NCBI RefSeq assembly: GCF_022760955.1
Contig: NZ_JAKTNU010000002.1
Coordinates: forward strand, 124,001-188,000
Origin: Thermus neutrinimicus
GTDB taxonomy: Bacteria > Deinococcota > Deinococci > Deinococcales > Thermaceae
Length of the DNA: 64,000 bases
Direction of reading: 5' to 3'
Positions 53,932-62,463 of the stretch are shown here, in pieces; position 1 is the first letter of the stretch; every line of letters begins with the position of its first letter. A program made the translations under genes and the position numbers. The notes under the pieces are model-generated. The model was not told the origin of the DNA and did not search any database. It saw only the letters and a list, made by a program, of their open reading frames with translations.

Positions 53932-54818
53932 AGGGGAGATTCTACCCGCCTTAAGGCATCCTCCGCCCTCAGGCGGACCTCTCGGGAAAGTTCGGAAAGC
54001 TCCTGCCGCAGGGCAGGATGGTCCTCCGCCAGGAGGTGGGCGGCGAGGAAGGCTCCCCGGACCCAGTCCCCTCCCTGGCCCAGCAGGGCGGCGGGCACAA
54101 GGTGCCCTAGGCCCCAAGCGGAAAGCAGGGCCACGGCCCGAAGATAAAGGGGCTTCTCCCCGGGAGCAAACTCCTGGAAGCGGGGCCAGGCCTCCCCAAG
54201 AAGGGCCTTAAGGCCCTCCCCTGGAGGGAAGGCCAGTCCCGAAAGCACCAGGCGCACCGCCCTTGGGTAAAGGCGGTGCTCCAGGAAAAGCACCCGCCTT
54301 TCCAAGGTTTCCGGGGTATCCCCGGGCAGGACGGGCACCCGCCCCTGGAGGACGATGGGACCGGTGTCCATCCCCTGGTCCACGAAGTGGACCGTGGAGC
54401 CCGTTTCCCTCTCCCCCGCCTCGAGGACCCGGGCGTGCACGCGAAGCCCCGGATAGGCGGGAAGGAGGGAGGGGTGGATGTTCAAAAGGCGGCCGTACCA
54501 GGGTTCCACAAAAGCCGGGGAGAGGAGGCGCATGAAGCCGGCCAGGAGCACCAGGTCCACGCCCCTGGCCTCTAAAAGGCCCAGGGCCTCCCCTTCAAAG
54601 GCCTTCCGCCCCCGCCAGGGGATGGCCACCGCCTCCACCCCCCGCCTCGAGGCCCGCCTTAAAGCGTAAGCCTCCGGGTTGTCGGAGAGGACCAGCACCA
54701 CCTCCCCCCAGGGGTTTTTGGGGGGGAAAGCCTCCAAGAGGGCCTCCAGGTTGGTACCCCGGCCCGAGGCCATCACCGCCATCCGCGCAGGGCGGCCCAA
54801 GGGAAAGGGACTCAGCAT
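53928..54818 (-). CDS. purN: Phosphoribosylglycinamide formyltransferase with C-terminal extension
   Basis: The first 190 residues are PurN: MAVMASGRGTNLEALLEAF, LLAGFMRLLSPAFV, LLNIHPSLLPAYPGL (catalytic Asn-His) and STVHFVDQGMDTGPIVLQG (Asp). It transfers formyl from formyl-THF to GAR. The protein continues for about 100 residues beyond the normal end (GEGLKALLGEAWPRFQEFAP, then largely helical), making 296 in all. I do not recognise the extension; it may contact PurD, which is coupled by an ATGA overlap. Confidence 0.93.
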   Translation of the reverse strand: MLSPFPLGRPARMAVMASGRGTNLEALLEAFPPKNPWGEVVLVLSDNPEAYALRRASRRGVEAVAIPWRGRKAFEGEALGLLEARGVDLVLLAGFMRLLSPAFVEPWYGRLLNIHPSLLPAYPGLRVHARVLEAGERETGSTVHFVDQGMDTGPIVLQGRVPVLPGDTPETLERRVLFLEHRLYPRAVRLVLSGLAFPPGEGLKALLGEAWPRFQEFAPGEKPLYLRAVALLSAWGLGHLVPAALLGQGGDWVRGAFLAAHLLAEDHPALRQELSELSREVRLRAEDALRRVESPL

Positions 54819-54822
54819 AGGT

Positions 54823-55719
54823 CTATCCCAGGGCCTCCGGGTGGTGCTTCTGCCAGTAACGCACCAAACCTTGCAGGTTCATGTAGGGGGGGTCGGCGAG
54901 CTCATAGAGGCGCATCGCCTCCTCCCCCATCCCCGCCCGCCTCAGACCCTCCCGCCAGTAGGCCTCAAAGCGCTGGGTCATCTCCTCCAGGGGAAGGCCT
55001 TCCTTGAGCCGGTGCAGGACCCAGCCCGCCCACTCCTCCAAGACCTCCCGCAAGGCCAGGAGGTGGGCCTCCACGTCCCGGTAGGGGCCGAAGTGGGTGA
55101 GGTAGAGGGCCTCGGGCCTGAGGGCCAGGAGGCGGTCCAGGGAGGCGTACCAGGTTTCCAGGTGGATGTCGGGGGGCGGGGTAGGGGGCAGAACCGGCCC
55201 CGGGGCTATGCGCACCCCAGCGATGTCCCCGGCGAAGAGGAGGCCCTCCACCAGGTAGGCGTGGTGGTGGGAGGCGTGGCCCAAGGTTTCCAGGGCCTGG
55301 ACCCTAAGCCCCCCGAGGTCCACCACCTCCCCATCCCCCAAGGCCCGCACCCGCTCCTGGGGAACCCCTTTAAGCTCTCCCCAGAGGGGTTTCAGCATCG
55401 CCCCGTAGATGCGCTCGGCGGAGGCCAAAAGCCTCGAGGGATCCACCAGGTGAGGGGCCCCCCGGGGGTGCACGTACACCGTGGCCCCAAGCTCCGCAAA
55501 CCGCCATGCGGCCCCGGCGTGGTCCAGGTGGATGTGGGTCACGAAGACATGGCGGACCTCCTTAGGGTCCACCCCCTCCTGCCTCAAGGCGGCCTCGAGG
55601 CGGGGATAGGTGCTCTCCGGCCCCGTTTCCACCAGAACAGGCCCCTCCTCCGCCTCGAGGAGGAAGCTGGCGATAACCCTCTGTGCCCCCTGGAAGTGGA
55701 GGTCCAGGACCCTCACCAT
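54823..55719 (-). CDS. Metallo-beta-lactamase fold hydrolase
   Basis: A 298-residue MBL-fold protein. Metal ligands: [14 protein letters not shown] (HxHxDH), [20 protein letters not shown] (His and Asp) and a final His in LTHFGPYRD. The C-terminal helical part is typical of the glyoxalase II-like/hydrolase subgroup. It overlaps the FAH-family gene upstream by 7 nt. The substrate is unknown. Confidence 0.9.
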   Translation of the reverse strand: MVRVLDLHFQGAQRVIASFLLEAEEGPVLVETGPESTYPRLEAALRQEGVDPKEVRHVFVTHIHLDHAGAAWRFAELGATVYVHPRGAPHLVDPSRLLASAERIYGAMLKPLWGELKGVPQERVRALGDGEVVDLGGLRVQALETLGHASHHHAYLVEGLLFAGDIAGVRIAPGPVLPPTPPPDIHLETWYASLDRLLALRPEALYLTHFGPYRDVEAHLLALREVLEEWAGWVLHRLKEGLPLEEMTQRFEAYWREGLRRAGMGEEAMRLYELADPPYMNLQGLVRYWQKHHPEALG

Positions 55720-56507
55720 GGGCGCTCCTCCTTAGGGCCGATCCGGGTGTGCAGGGTGCCGATGCCCTCGATGGCCACCTCCAGCCTGTCCCCCGGCTGC
55801 AGGGCCCCCACGCCCTCCGGGGTTCCGGTGAGGACCACGTCCAAGGGCTCCAGGGTCATGAAGCTGGAGATGTAGGAGAGGATCTCGGCCACGCTGAAGA
55901 TCATGGCCGAGGTGTGCCCCTCCTGCCGAAGCTGGTCGTTCACGTAGGTGCGCACCCAGGTGTTCTGCGGGTCCAGATCGGTTTCGATCCAGGGACCCAA
56001 GGGCAGAAACTTGTCCGCGCTCTTGGCCCGCACCCACTGGAGGTCCTGCTTCTGGGCATCCCGGGCGGTGATGTCCACGGCGATGGTGTACCCCAACACG
56101 TGCTCCAGGGCTTTTTCCGGGGGCACGTTCCGCATGCGATCGCCCACGACCACCGCCAGCTCCCCCTCGTAGTGGAGCTCCTGGGTAAAGAAGGGGTAGG
56201 GCACGGCATCCCCGGTGTTCCAGGGGTCCCGGGGGTTGCCGGGATGGGCCAGGGTGTTGGGGGCCTTCAGGAACAGGCCCGGCTCCTTGGGCAGGCCCTG
56301 GCCGAAATCGTGCCCCATCTCCCGGATGTGCTCCCGGTAGTTTCTCCCCACGCACACGATCTTGCTGGGGGTAGCCGGCACCAGCAGGCGCACCGAGGCC
56401 AGGTCGTAGCGCCTCCCCGTGGGGTTTCCCCCGGGGCCATCCGTTTCCAGGACCATCTCCCCCTCCAGTATCCCCCAACGGCCTCCGTTAAAGCGTAGAA
56501 GCTTCAT
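55713..56507 (-). CDS. Fumarylacetoacetate hydrolase family protein
   Basis: A 264-residue FAH-fold protein: [20 protein letters not shown] near residue 50, [17 protein letters not shown] (Glu metal ligands), [30 protein letters not shown] and [17 protein letters not shown]. Members act as acylpyruvases, oxaloacetate tautomerases or decarboxylases in aromatic or sugar acid breakdown; which one is not clear. It lies 9 nt after plsY. Confidence 0.92.
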   Translation of the reverse strand: MKLLRFNGGRWGILEGEMVLETDGPGGNPTGRRYDLASVRLLVPATPSKIVCVGRNYREHIREMGHDFGQGLPKEPGLFLKAPNTLAHPGNPRDPWNTGDAVPYPFFTQELHYEGELAVVVGDRMRNVPPEKALEHVLGYTIAVDITARDAQKQDLQWVRAKSADKFLPLGPWIETDLDPQNTWVRTYVNDQLRQEGHTSAMIFSVAEILSYISSFMTLEPLDVVLTGTPEGVGALQPGDRLEVAIEGIGTLHTRIGPKEERPW

Positions 56508-56516
56508 GCCCTAAAA

Positions 56517-57050
56517 CTACCATCTTCCCAAGAGGATTTGCAGGCCCCTCGAGGCCACCAGCAAGGCCACCAGAAAGGCGGCAAGCCGCCCCTCTTGGGG
56601 GGCCAGGAGCAAAAGGGCCAGGTAGCCGAAGATGGCCCCGAAGGGGATGGGATAGATGCCCCTACGGCGCCTCCGCCAGTAAAGGAGGTGGTGGACCCCC
56701 GCCACCCCCAGGCCCAAAAGGGCCGCCCCCAGGGTCTCGCGGGGAAGCCAGGCCAGGAAGTAGCCCAGGGAGGGGGCGATCCCTCCCCCGCCCCGGAAGC
56801 GGAAGAAAAGGGGCCAGTTGTGCCCCGCCACCACCGCCCCCGCGGCCCACACCCGCCACTCCGGGGGAACGAGGAGAAGGGCCAAGGCCCCCTTGCCCAG
56901 GTCCCACAACACCACCCCAAGGGCGGCCCAAGGGCCCTTATGGCGAAAGACCCCCGAGCCCCCCGGAAGGTCCCTGGCCCGCACCTCGGGGAAGAAGAGG
57001 AGCCCCCCCACCAGGGAACCCAGGAGGTACGCCAGAAGCAGGTAGGCCAT
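56517..57050 (-). CDS. plsY: Acyl phosphate:glycerol-3-phosphate acyltransferase PlsY
   Basis: A 177-residue membrane acyltransferase making lysophosphatidate. It has MAYLLLAYLLGSLVGGLLFF, then RARDLPGGSGVFRHKGPWAALGVVLWDLGKGALALLL (motif 1, slightly diverged), VVAGHNWPLFFRFRGGGGIAPSLG (motif 2 with GHNW, where the usual KGGKG(V/I)A is replaced by RGGGGIA). The ATG at 57050 is set by homology. It diverges from the LacI-type gene. Confidence 0.85.
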   Translation of the reverse strand: MAYLLLAYLLGSLVGGLLFFPEVRARDLPGGSGVFRHKGPWAALGVVLWDLGKGALALLLVPPEWRVWAAGAVVAGHNWPLFFRFRGGGGIAPSLGYFLAWLPRETLGAALLGLGVAGVHHLLYWRRRRRGIYPIPFGAIFGYLALLLLAPQEGRLAAFLVALLVASRGLQILLGRW

Positions 57051-57060
57051 GCCCCCATTC

Positions 57061-57117
57061 TTGCAAAAACCCCCCCCTTGCCCTATCCTGGTTATGGAAG
57101 TTTCCATGAAGCGCTTC
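57061..57117 (+). promoter_or_regulatory. Promoter and double operator of the LacI-type gene
   Basis: TTGCAA (57061-57066), 17 bp, TATCCT (57084-57089). ATGGAAGTTTCCAT (57094-57107, arms ATGGAA/TTCCAT) and GAAGCGCTTC (57108-57117, perfect) lie end to end over the expected start of transcription. Both resemble LacI/GalR-type sites with a central CG or similar, suggesting autorepression. Confidence 0.65.
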
Positions 57118-57131
57118 CACCAGGACAGGCT

Positions 57132-58166
57132 ATGAGCAAGAAGAAACCCACCATCCTCGAGGTGGCCGCCCGGGCCGGGGTCGGTCTGGGCACGGTGAGC
57201 CGGGTGCTCAACAACCACAAGGCGGTGCGCCCGGAAACCCGGGCCCGGGTGCTCAGGGCCATGGAGGAGCTGGGCTACACCCCCAACCCCCATGCCCGGC
57301 GCATCGCGGGAGGGAGAAGCTACACGGTCTCCGTCCTCCTCCCCTTCGTGGCCACGGAGTTCTACCGAAGGCTTGTGGAGGGCATCGAAGGCGTCCTCCT
57401 GGAAAAGCGCTACGACCTGGCCCTCTTCCCCATCCTCTCCCAGGCTCGGCTCAGGCGGTACTTGGAAAGCTCCACCCTGGCCTTCCTCACCGACGGCCTC
57501 ATCCTGGCCTCCTACGACCTGAGCGAGCACTTTGAGGGGGGCCGCCTCCCCACCGACCGCCCCGTGGTGCTGGTGGACGCCAAGAACCCCCGGTACGACT
57601 CCGTCTACCTGGACAACTCCCTGGGGGGCCACCTGGCCGGGGAATACCTGGCGCGCTTCCCCGGCCCCGTCTTCGCCGTGAAGGTGGAGGAGGAGCCCGA
57701 CCGGGCCTTCCACCACACGGTCTTCGCCGAGCGCCTGGCCGGCTTCCGGGAAGCCCTCAAGGCGGCGGGCCGCCCCTTTCCCGAGGAGCACCTCTACACC
57801 ACCCGGCTCTCCCAGGAAGGGGGGAGGCTAGCCCTCCGCTATTTCCTGGAGAAGGCCTCCCCACCCCTCAACGTCTTCGCTGGGGCTGACCAGGTGGCCT
57901 TGGGCGTCCTGGAGGAGGCGGAAAGGCTAGGGCTTACCGTGGGGAAGGAGGTGCGGGTTTTGGGCTTTGACGGCCATCCCTTCACCGAGGAGGTGGGGCT
58001 TTCCACCATCGCCCAGCCGGTGGAGGCCATGGGGGCCAGGGCGGCCCAACTCCTCCTGGAGAGGATGCAGGGCTATGCGGGCCCTCCCCGGACGGTGCGG
58101 TTTGAGCCCCTCTTGATCGAACGGGCCTCCACCCGTACCTCTCCGGGGGTTCCCTATCTGCCTTAA
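57132..58166 (+). CDS. LacI-family transcriptional regulator
   Basis: A 344-residue LacI/GalR regulator. The HTH is TILEVAARAGVGLGTVSRVLNN with hinge HARRIAGGRSYTVSVLLPF; the periplasmic-binding-like domain includes LTDGLILASYDLSEH, VFAGADQVALGVLEEAERLG and RVLGFDGHPFTEEVGLSTIAQPVEAMG. The effector is probably a sugar, but no sugar genes lie nearby. The Leu of the hinge usually inserted in DNA is not obvious. Candidate operators lie directly upstream. Confidence 0.93.
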   Translation: MSKKKPTILEVAARAGVGLGTVSRVLNNHKAVRPETRARVLRAMEELGYTPNPHARRIAGGRSYTVSVLLPFVATEFYRRLVEGIEGVLLEKRYDLALFPILSQARLRRYLESSTLAFLTDGLILASYDLSEHFEGGRLPTDRPVVLVDAKNPRYDSVYLDNSLGGHLAGEYLARFPGPVFAVKVEEEPDRAFHHTVFAERLAGFREALKAAGRPFPEEHLYTTRLSQEGGRLALRYFLEKASPPLNVFAGADQVALGVLEEAERLGLTVGKEVRVLGFDGHPFTEEVGLSTIAQPVEAMGARAAQLLLERMQGYAGPPRTVRFEPLLIERASTRTSPGVPYLP

Positions 58167-58175
58167 AATCTCCCC

Positions 58176-58619
58176 ATGCGCCCGGAAACCCTGGTCTACC
58201 CTTTGCGCTGGCTCATGCTCCTGCCCGTGGTGGGGATGCTCCTTGGGGCCCTCTACTTTGCCTGGCACGCCCTCGAGGAGTCCCTCCTTGCGGTGCAAAA
58301 ACCCTTGGACGAAGCCCTCCCCGTCCTGGTGGGCGCCGTGGACCTGGCCCTCTTGAGCGCGGTTTTCCTCATCTTCAGCCTGGGCCTTTTCGAGCTTTTC
58401 ATCCGCAAGCTGGAGCTTCCCCTGGAAAACGTCCTCACGGTGGAAAGCCTGGCGGACCTCAAGGGCAAGCTGGGCCAGGTGATCGTCATGATCCTGGTGG
58501 TGAAGTTCTTTGAAAAGGCCTCGGCCTTCAAGCCCCAGACCTCCTTGGATTTCCTCCTCTTCGCCGGCGGGGTCGCCCTCCTGGCCTCCGCCCTTTGGCT
58601 GGCCAAGGCCAAAGACTGA
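58176..58619 (+). CDS. UPF0114 (YqhA) membrane protein
   Basis: A 147-residue membrane protein of the YqhA group: LRWLMLLPVVGMLLGALYFAW, VDLALLSAVFLIFSLGLFELFI, LADLKGKLGQVIVMILVVKFFEKA and LLFAGGVALLASALWLA, four helices. Function unknown. TAAAAT ends 6 nt before the ATG, giving a leaderless mRNA. The PIN-like gene starts 5 nt after its stop. Confidence 0.9.
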   Translation: MRPETLVYPLRWLMLLPVVGMLLGALYFAWHALEESLLAVQKPLDEALPVLVGAVDLALLSAVFLIFSLGLFELFIRKLELPLENVLTVESLADLKGKLGQVIVMILVVKFFEKASAFKPQTSLDFLLFAGGVALLASALWLAKAKD

Positions 58620-58624
58620 GGGGT

Positions 58625-59305
58625 TTGCTCATCTACCTGGACCAAAACCACGCCAGCCGCATGGCCAAGCACCGCCTGGGCCAACGGGGGCACGAGGCCT
58701 TCGGCGAGCTCTACCTGGCCCTAAAGGGCCGGGTCCTGGCCCCACCCAGCCCCTTCCACGTGCTGGAAACCCTCTTCCCCATCCGCGGTCCCCAGGAAAA
58801 GGCAGGCTACCTGCTCCCCGCCTTGCAGGACCTCTTCTCCGAGCTTTCCCAGGGGTACTGGGTGCGCCCCTGGCAGGAGGTGGCCGTGCGCCAGGCACGG
58901 GGCCTTTCCCGGGAGGATTTCCTCTGGCGGGGGGGAAGCTGGGAAGCCCCTGCGGACCTCTCCCCCTTCCAGGGCCTGCCCGAGGCCTTGCGGGGCCTGC
59001 CTTACCGGGAGGCCCTCGAGGCGGCCCTGAAGGAGATCCGGGCGCGCACCGGCCTCAAGGAGGTGCCCTTCGTGCGCCTCCTGGCCGAGCTCCTCGCCCG
59101 CATGGCCTCGGACCTAGACCGCAGACCCCGGCCCTCCGACCTTTTGGACGCGGTCATGGCCGCCACCGTCTACCCCTACGTGGACCTCCTCCTCACCGAT
59201 CGCTACCTGCGGGGCCTTCTGCCGGGGAAGAGCGTGGGGGGGAGGCGAAGGGAAGTGGAAGCCCTAGTCCAAAGGTTCCGGGAAGGGGTAGACTCCTCCC
59301 CGTGA
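58625..59305 (+). CDS. PIN-like domain protein
   Basis: A 226-residue protein read from TTG 58625 (the natural start of LLIYLDQNHASRMAKHRLG). Acidic residues are placed as in PIN RNases: first Asp in YLDQN, Glu in FHVLETL, Asp in SDLLDAVMAATVYPYVDLLLTDRYL. The middle is helical. PIN-like identity is a judgement from this pattern only; RNase activity is not shown. It is coupled to mqnE by GTGA and has no evident antitoxin partner. Confidence 0.55.
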   Translation: MLIYLDQNHASRMAKHRLGQRGHEAFGELYLALKGRVLAPPSPFHVLETLFPIRGPQEKAGYLLPALQDLFSELSQGYWVRPWQEVAVRQARGLSREDFLWRGGSWEAPADLSPFQGLPEALRGLPYREALEAALKEIRARTGLKEVPFVRLLAELLARMASDLDRRPRPSDLLDAVMAATVYPYVDLLLTDRYLRGLLPGKSVGGRRREVEALVQRFREGVDSSP

Positions 59306-60450
59306 AGGGCATCCGGGATCCCAAGCTCTGGCCCATCGCCGAGAAGGTGGAGGCCGGCGAGCGCCTCACCTTTGCCGAAGGGCTGATCCTCTACCAAACC
59401 CAAGACCTCCCAGGCCTCATGCGCCTGGCCAACCGGGTGCGGGAGAAAAAACACGGGCACAAGACCTACTTCGTCCACTCCCTCCGCGTTTCCCAGACCA
59501 ACATCTGCTACGTGGGCTGTACCTTCTGTGCCTTCCAGAGAAGGTTCGGGGAGGAGGGGGCCTGGGACTGGGACGTGGAGGAGGTGGTGGCCTGGGTAAG
59601 GGAGCGGTACCAGCCCGGCCTCACGGAGATCCACATGACGGCGGGCCACCACCCCAAAAGACCCTTTTCCTACTACCTGGACCTGGTTAGGGCCCTGAAG
59701 GAAAACTTTCCCGGGGTCCAGGTGAAGGCCTGGACGGCGGCGGAGATCCACCACTTCTCCAAGATCGCCCGCCTCCCCTACAAGGAGGTGCTTCTGGCCC
59801 TTAAGGAGGCGGGGTTGGACGCCATGCCGGGGGGCGGGGCGGAGATCTTCGCCGAGAGGGTGCGCAAGGAGATCGCCCGGGCCAAGGTCTCCGCGGAGGG
59901 GTGGCTTTTGATCCACCGGACCGCCCACCAACTGGGCATCCCCACCAACGCCACCATGCTCTACGGGCACATGGAGACCCTCGAGGAGCGCCTGGACCAC
60001 ATGGACCGCCTGCGCAAGCTCCAGGATGAAACCGGGGGGTTCATGAGCTTCATCCCCTTAGCCTTCCAGCCAGACGGCAACCTGCTGGCCAAGAAGCTAG
60101 GGAAGCGAGAGTTCACCACGGGTCTGGACGACCTCCGCAACCTGGCCGTGGCCCGCCTTTACCTGGACAACATCCCCCACATCAAGGGGTACTGGGCCAC
60201 CCTGACCCCAGAGCTGGCCCAGGTTTCCCTGGACTGGGGGGTCACGGACATCGACGGCACCCTGATCGAGGAGCGCATCGTCCACATGGCGGGAAGCCCT
60301 GCCCCCAAGGGGCTGTCCAAGAGGGAGCTGGCGGAAATCATCCGCAAAGCGGGGCGGATCCCCGTGGAACGGGACGCCCTTTACCGGGAGATCCGGGTCT
60401 GGGAGAGCGCCACCGCACCCGCGGAAGGCAGGGCTCCGCAAGAGGCCTGA
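59302..60450 (+). CDS. mqnE: Aminofutalosine synthase
   Basis: A 382-residue radical SAM enzyme that couples 3-enolpyruvylbenzoate to SAM in the futalosine path to menaquinone. The Fe-S motif is CYVGCTFCAFQRR (CxxxCxxC); other family segments are GLTEIHMTAGHHPKRPFSYYLDLVRAL, KAWTAAEIHHF, DAMPGGGAEIFAERVRKEI and DWGVTDIDGTLIEERI. GTG 59302 overlaps the PIN-like stop. mqnA starts on its last base, making a pathway operon. Confidence 0.94.
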   Translation: MKGIRDPKLWPIAEKVEAGERLTFAEGLILYQTQDLPGLMRLANRVREKKHGHKTYFVHSLRVSQTNICYVGCTFCAFQRRFGEEGAWDWDVEEVVAWVRERYQPGLTEIHMTAGHHPKRPFSYYLDLVRALKENFPGVQVKAWTAAEIHHFSKIARLPYKEVLLALKEAGLDAMPGGGAEIFAERVRKEIARAKVSAEGWLLIHRTAHQLGIPTNATMLYGHMETLEERLDHMDRLRKLQDETGGFMSFIPLAFQPDGNLLAKKLGKREFTTGLDDLRNLAVARLYLDNIPHIKGYWATLTPELAQVSLDWGVTDIDGTLIEERIVHMAGSPAPKGLSKRELAEIIRKAGRIPVERDALYREIRVWESATAPAEGRAPQEA

Positions 60451-61268
60451 TGGTCTACTCCCTAGGGGTTCCCCTCTACGCCAACACCGCCCCCCTATAC
60501 CATTTCCTGGAAGCCCATGGCTGGACCCTCCGCCACGGGGTCCCCGCGGAACTCAACCGCATGGTGCTCTCGGGGGAGGTGGGGCTTTCCCTGGTTTCCA
60601 GCTACTTCTACCTGGAGCACCAGGAGGAGCTCGGGCTTCTTCCCGACTTCTCCGTGGCCGTGCTGGGGAGGGTGTACTCCGTGAACCTGTTCCACAAGGG
60701 AAGGCTTAGAGACCTGGGAAGGGTCGCCCTCACCGCGGAAAGCGCCACCAGCGTGGAGCTCCTTAAGCTCCTCCTGAGGGAACGGGGGATCTTTCCCGAG
60801 TACGAGAAGCGGGAGGGGGGGCTTGAGCTCCTCCGGGAGTACGACGGGGTCCTGCTGATCGGCGACAGGGCCATAAGGGCCTACGCCAGCCTCCTGGACC
60901 GCCTTCCCGAAACCCCCCACGCCCTGCCCACCCGCTTTGGGGAGGTGGAGGTGCTGGATCTCTCCATGCTCTGGTTCGAGCGCACCCGCCTTCCCTTTGT
61001 CTTCGCCGTCTGGGCCTACCGCAAGGAAACCCCTCCCCCCCTGGAGTTGGTACAGGCCTTAAGGCGGGCCCGGCGCCAGGGGCTTGCCCGGCTCGGGGAG
61101 GTGGCCGAGGCCGAGGCCAGGCGGCTGGGAGTCCAGCCTGCCCTTATGGAACACTACCTGTGGAACTTCCGCTACCACCTGGAGGAGCCCGACCGCCTGG
61201 GCCTACAGGCCTTCGCCCAAGCCCTGGGCCTTTCCTTTGTCCCTGCCTACTACCCCGAAGCCCCTTGA
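60450..61268 (+). CDS. mqnA: Chorismate dehydratase
   Basis: A 272-residue periplasmic-binding-like fold enzyme (MqnA) that dehydrates chorismate to 3-enolpyruvylbenzoate, first step of the futalosine pathway. Motifs: LGVPLYANTAPLYHFLE, GVPAELNRMVLSGEVGLSLVSSYFY, VALTAESATSVELLKLLL, DGVLLIGDRAI and DLSMLWFERTRLPFVFAVW. It ends inside the -35 box of the aro promoter. Confidence 0.94.
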   Translation: MVYSLGVPLYANTAPLYHFLEAHGWTLRHGVPAELNRMVLSGEVGLSLVSSYFYLEHQEELGLLPDFSVAVLGRVYSVNLFHKGRLRDLGRVALTAESATSVELLKLLLRERGIFPEYEKREGGLELLREYDGVLLIGDRAIRAYASLLDRLPETPHALPTRFGEVEVLDLSMLWFERTRLPFVFAVWAYRKETPPPLELVQALRRARRQGLARLGEVAEAEARRLGVQPALMEHYLWNFRYHLEEPDRLGLQAFAQALGLSFVPAYYPEAP

Positions 61269-61293
61269 CAGCGTCCTTCCCTTCCCCTATCCT
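61265..61293 (+). promoter_or_regulatory. Promoter of the aroF-tyrA operon
   Basis: TTGACA (61265-61270) and TATCCT (61288-61293) with a 17-bp spacer. The -10 ends 10 nt before the leader-peptide ATG. The -35 overlaps the mqnA stop codon. Confidence 0.88.
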
Positions 61294-61303
61294 TGGAGGC
61301 AAT

Positions 61304-61369
61304 ATGCGGACCCTTGGGCGCCACTTCGGCTTTTATTATCCCGCCGGGGGCGCCCTGCGGCCTGCATAG
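61304..61369 (+). CDS. Aromatic leader peptide
   Basis: A 21-codon frame with the core HFGFYYPAGG: Phe at codons 8 and 10 (TTC, TTT) and Tyr at 11 and 12 (TAT TAT). TAT and TTT look rare in neighbouring genes, which use TAC and TTC. GGAGG lies 5 nt before the ATG. It ends in TAG before the terminator hairpin. The aromatic codons match the products controlled by the next gene, DAHP synthase. Confidence 0.82.
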   Translation: MRTLGRHFGFYYPAGGALRPA

Positions 61370-61417
61370 GGTTTTTCGCAAGAGGGCGCCCCCAAAAAGG
61401 GGGCGCCCGAGGCTTTT
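61316..61417 (+). promoter_or_regulatory. Phe/Tyr transcription attenuator
   Basis: Four segments: A GGGCGCC (61316-61322), B GGGGGCGCCC (61346-61355), C GGGCGCCCCC (61384-61393), D GGGGGCGCCC (61399-61408). C pairs with D over 10 perfect bp around AAAAA, followed by GAGGCTTTT (terminator). B is identical to D, so B-C is an equally perfect antiterminator. A-B is a 7-bp protector. The Phe/Tyr codons (61325-61339) lie between A and B, so a ribosome stalled there would mask A and free B. Confidence 0.82.
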
Positions 61418-61428
61418 GGGAGGCCAAG

Positions 61429-62463
61429 ATGCTGATCGTGATGAAGCGGGGACACACGGATGCGGAGCTGGATGAGGTGATCCGGGAGATCGAGAAGGTG
61501 GGCTACCGGCCCCACATCTCCCGGGGGGTGGAGACCACCCTGGTGGGGGCCATCGGCCGGGGGCCCACCCCGGAGCTGATGGAGCACTTCCGGGCCCTTC
61601 CCGGGGTAGCGGACGTCATTCCCATCTCCAAGCCCTACAAGCTGGCGAGCCTCGAGGTCCAACCCTTCCCCACCATCCTGGAGTTTCCCACCGGCAAAAC
61701 CGGAGGCGACCACGTCCTCGTGGCCGCAGGCCCTTGCGGGGTGGAGTCGAGGGAGCAGACCCTGAAAGCGGCGCGTTACGTGAAGGCCCACGGGGCCGCC
61801 ATGCTCCGGGGCGGAGCCTTCAAGCCCAGGACTAGCCCCTACGCCTTCCAGGGCCTGGGGCTGGAGGGCCTAAGGATCCTGGCGGAGGCCCGCCGGGAAA
61901 CGGGACTTCCCGTGGTCACCGAGGTCTTATCCCCAGACCAGGTGGAGCTGGTGGCGGAGTATGCCGACGTGCTGCAGGTGGGGGCCCGCAACGCCCAGAA
62001 CTTCCCCCTGCTTCAGGCGGTGGGTGAGGCGGGGAAACCCGTCCTCCTCAAGCGGGGCATGAGCATGACCCTGGAAGAGTTCCTGATGAGCGCGGAGTAC
62101 ATCCTCTCCCGGGGCAACATGCAGGTCATCCTGGTGGAGCGGGGCATCCGCACCTTTGAGAAGGCCACCCGCTACACCCTGGATGTCTCCGCAATCCCCG
62201 TGCTCAAGAGCCTTACCCACCTTCCCGTCTGGGTGGACCCCTCCCACCCCGCAGGCCGGCGGGAATGGGTCATTCCCCTGGCCCTGGCGGGTCTGGCCGC
62301 CGGGGCGGATGGCCTCATCGTGGAAACCCATCCCGAACCGGAAAAGGCCCTTTCCGATGCCGCCCAGCAGCTCCACGAGCACGAGTTCGCCGAGCTCATG
62401 GCCAAGGCCCGGCGCCTGGTGGAGGCCCTGGGCAAAACCCTCGCCGCTCCCGTTCTGGGATGA
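61429..62463 (+). CDS. aroF: DAHP synthase, type I-beta with N-terminal regulatory domain
   Basis: A 344-residue 3-deoxy-7-phosphoheptulonate synthase that condenses PEP and erythrose-4-phosphate, first step of the shikimate path. Residues 1-70 form the ferredoxin-like regulatory domain ([20 protein letters not shown]) as in the T. maritima enzyme, which is inhibited by Tyr and Phe. The catalytic part has AAGPCGVES (metal Cys), [33 protein letters not shown], and [19 protein letters not shown] precedes the ATG at 61429. Its expression is gated by the attenuator, so control would be both allosteric and transcriptional. Overlaps tyrA by ATGA. Confidence 0.95.
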   Translation: MLIVMKRGHTDAELDEVIREIEKVGYRPHISRGVETTLVGAIGRGPTPELMEHFRALPGVADVIPISKPYKLASLEVQPFPTILEFPTGKTGGDHVLVAAGPCGVESREQTLKAARYVKAHGAAMLRGGAFKPRTSPYAFQGLGLEGLRILAEARRETGLPVVTEVLSPDQVELVAEYADVLQVGARNAQNFPLLQAVGEAGKPVLLKRGMSMTLEEFLMSAEYILSRGNMQVILVERGIRTFEKATRYTLDVSAIPVLKSLTHLPVWVDPSHPAGRREWVIPLALAGLAAGADGLIVETHPEPEKALSDAAQQLHEHEFAELMAKARRLVEALGKTLAAPVLG

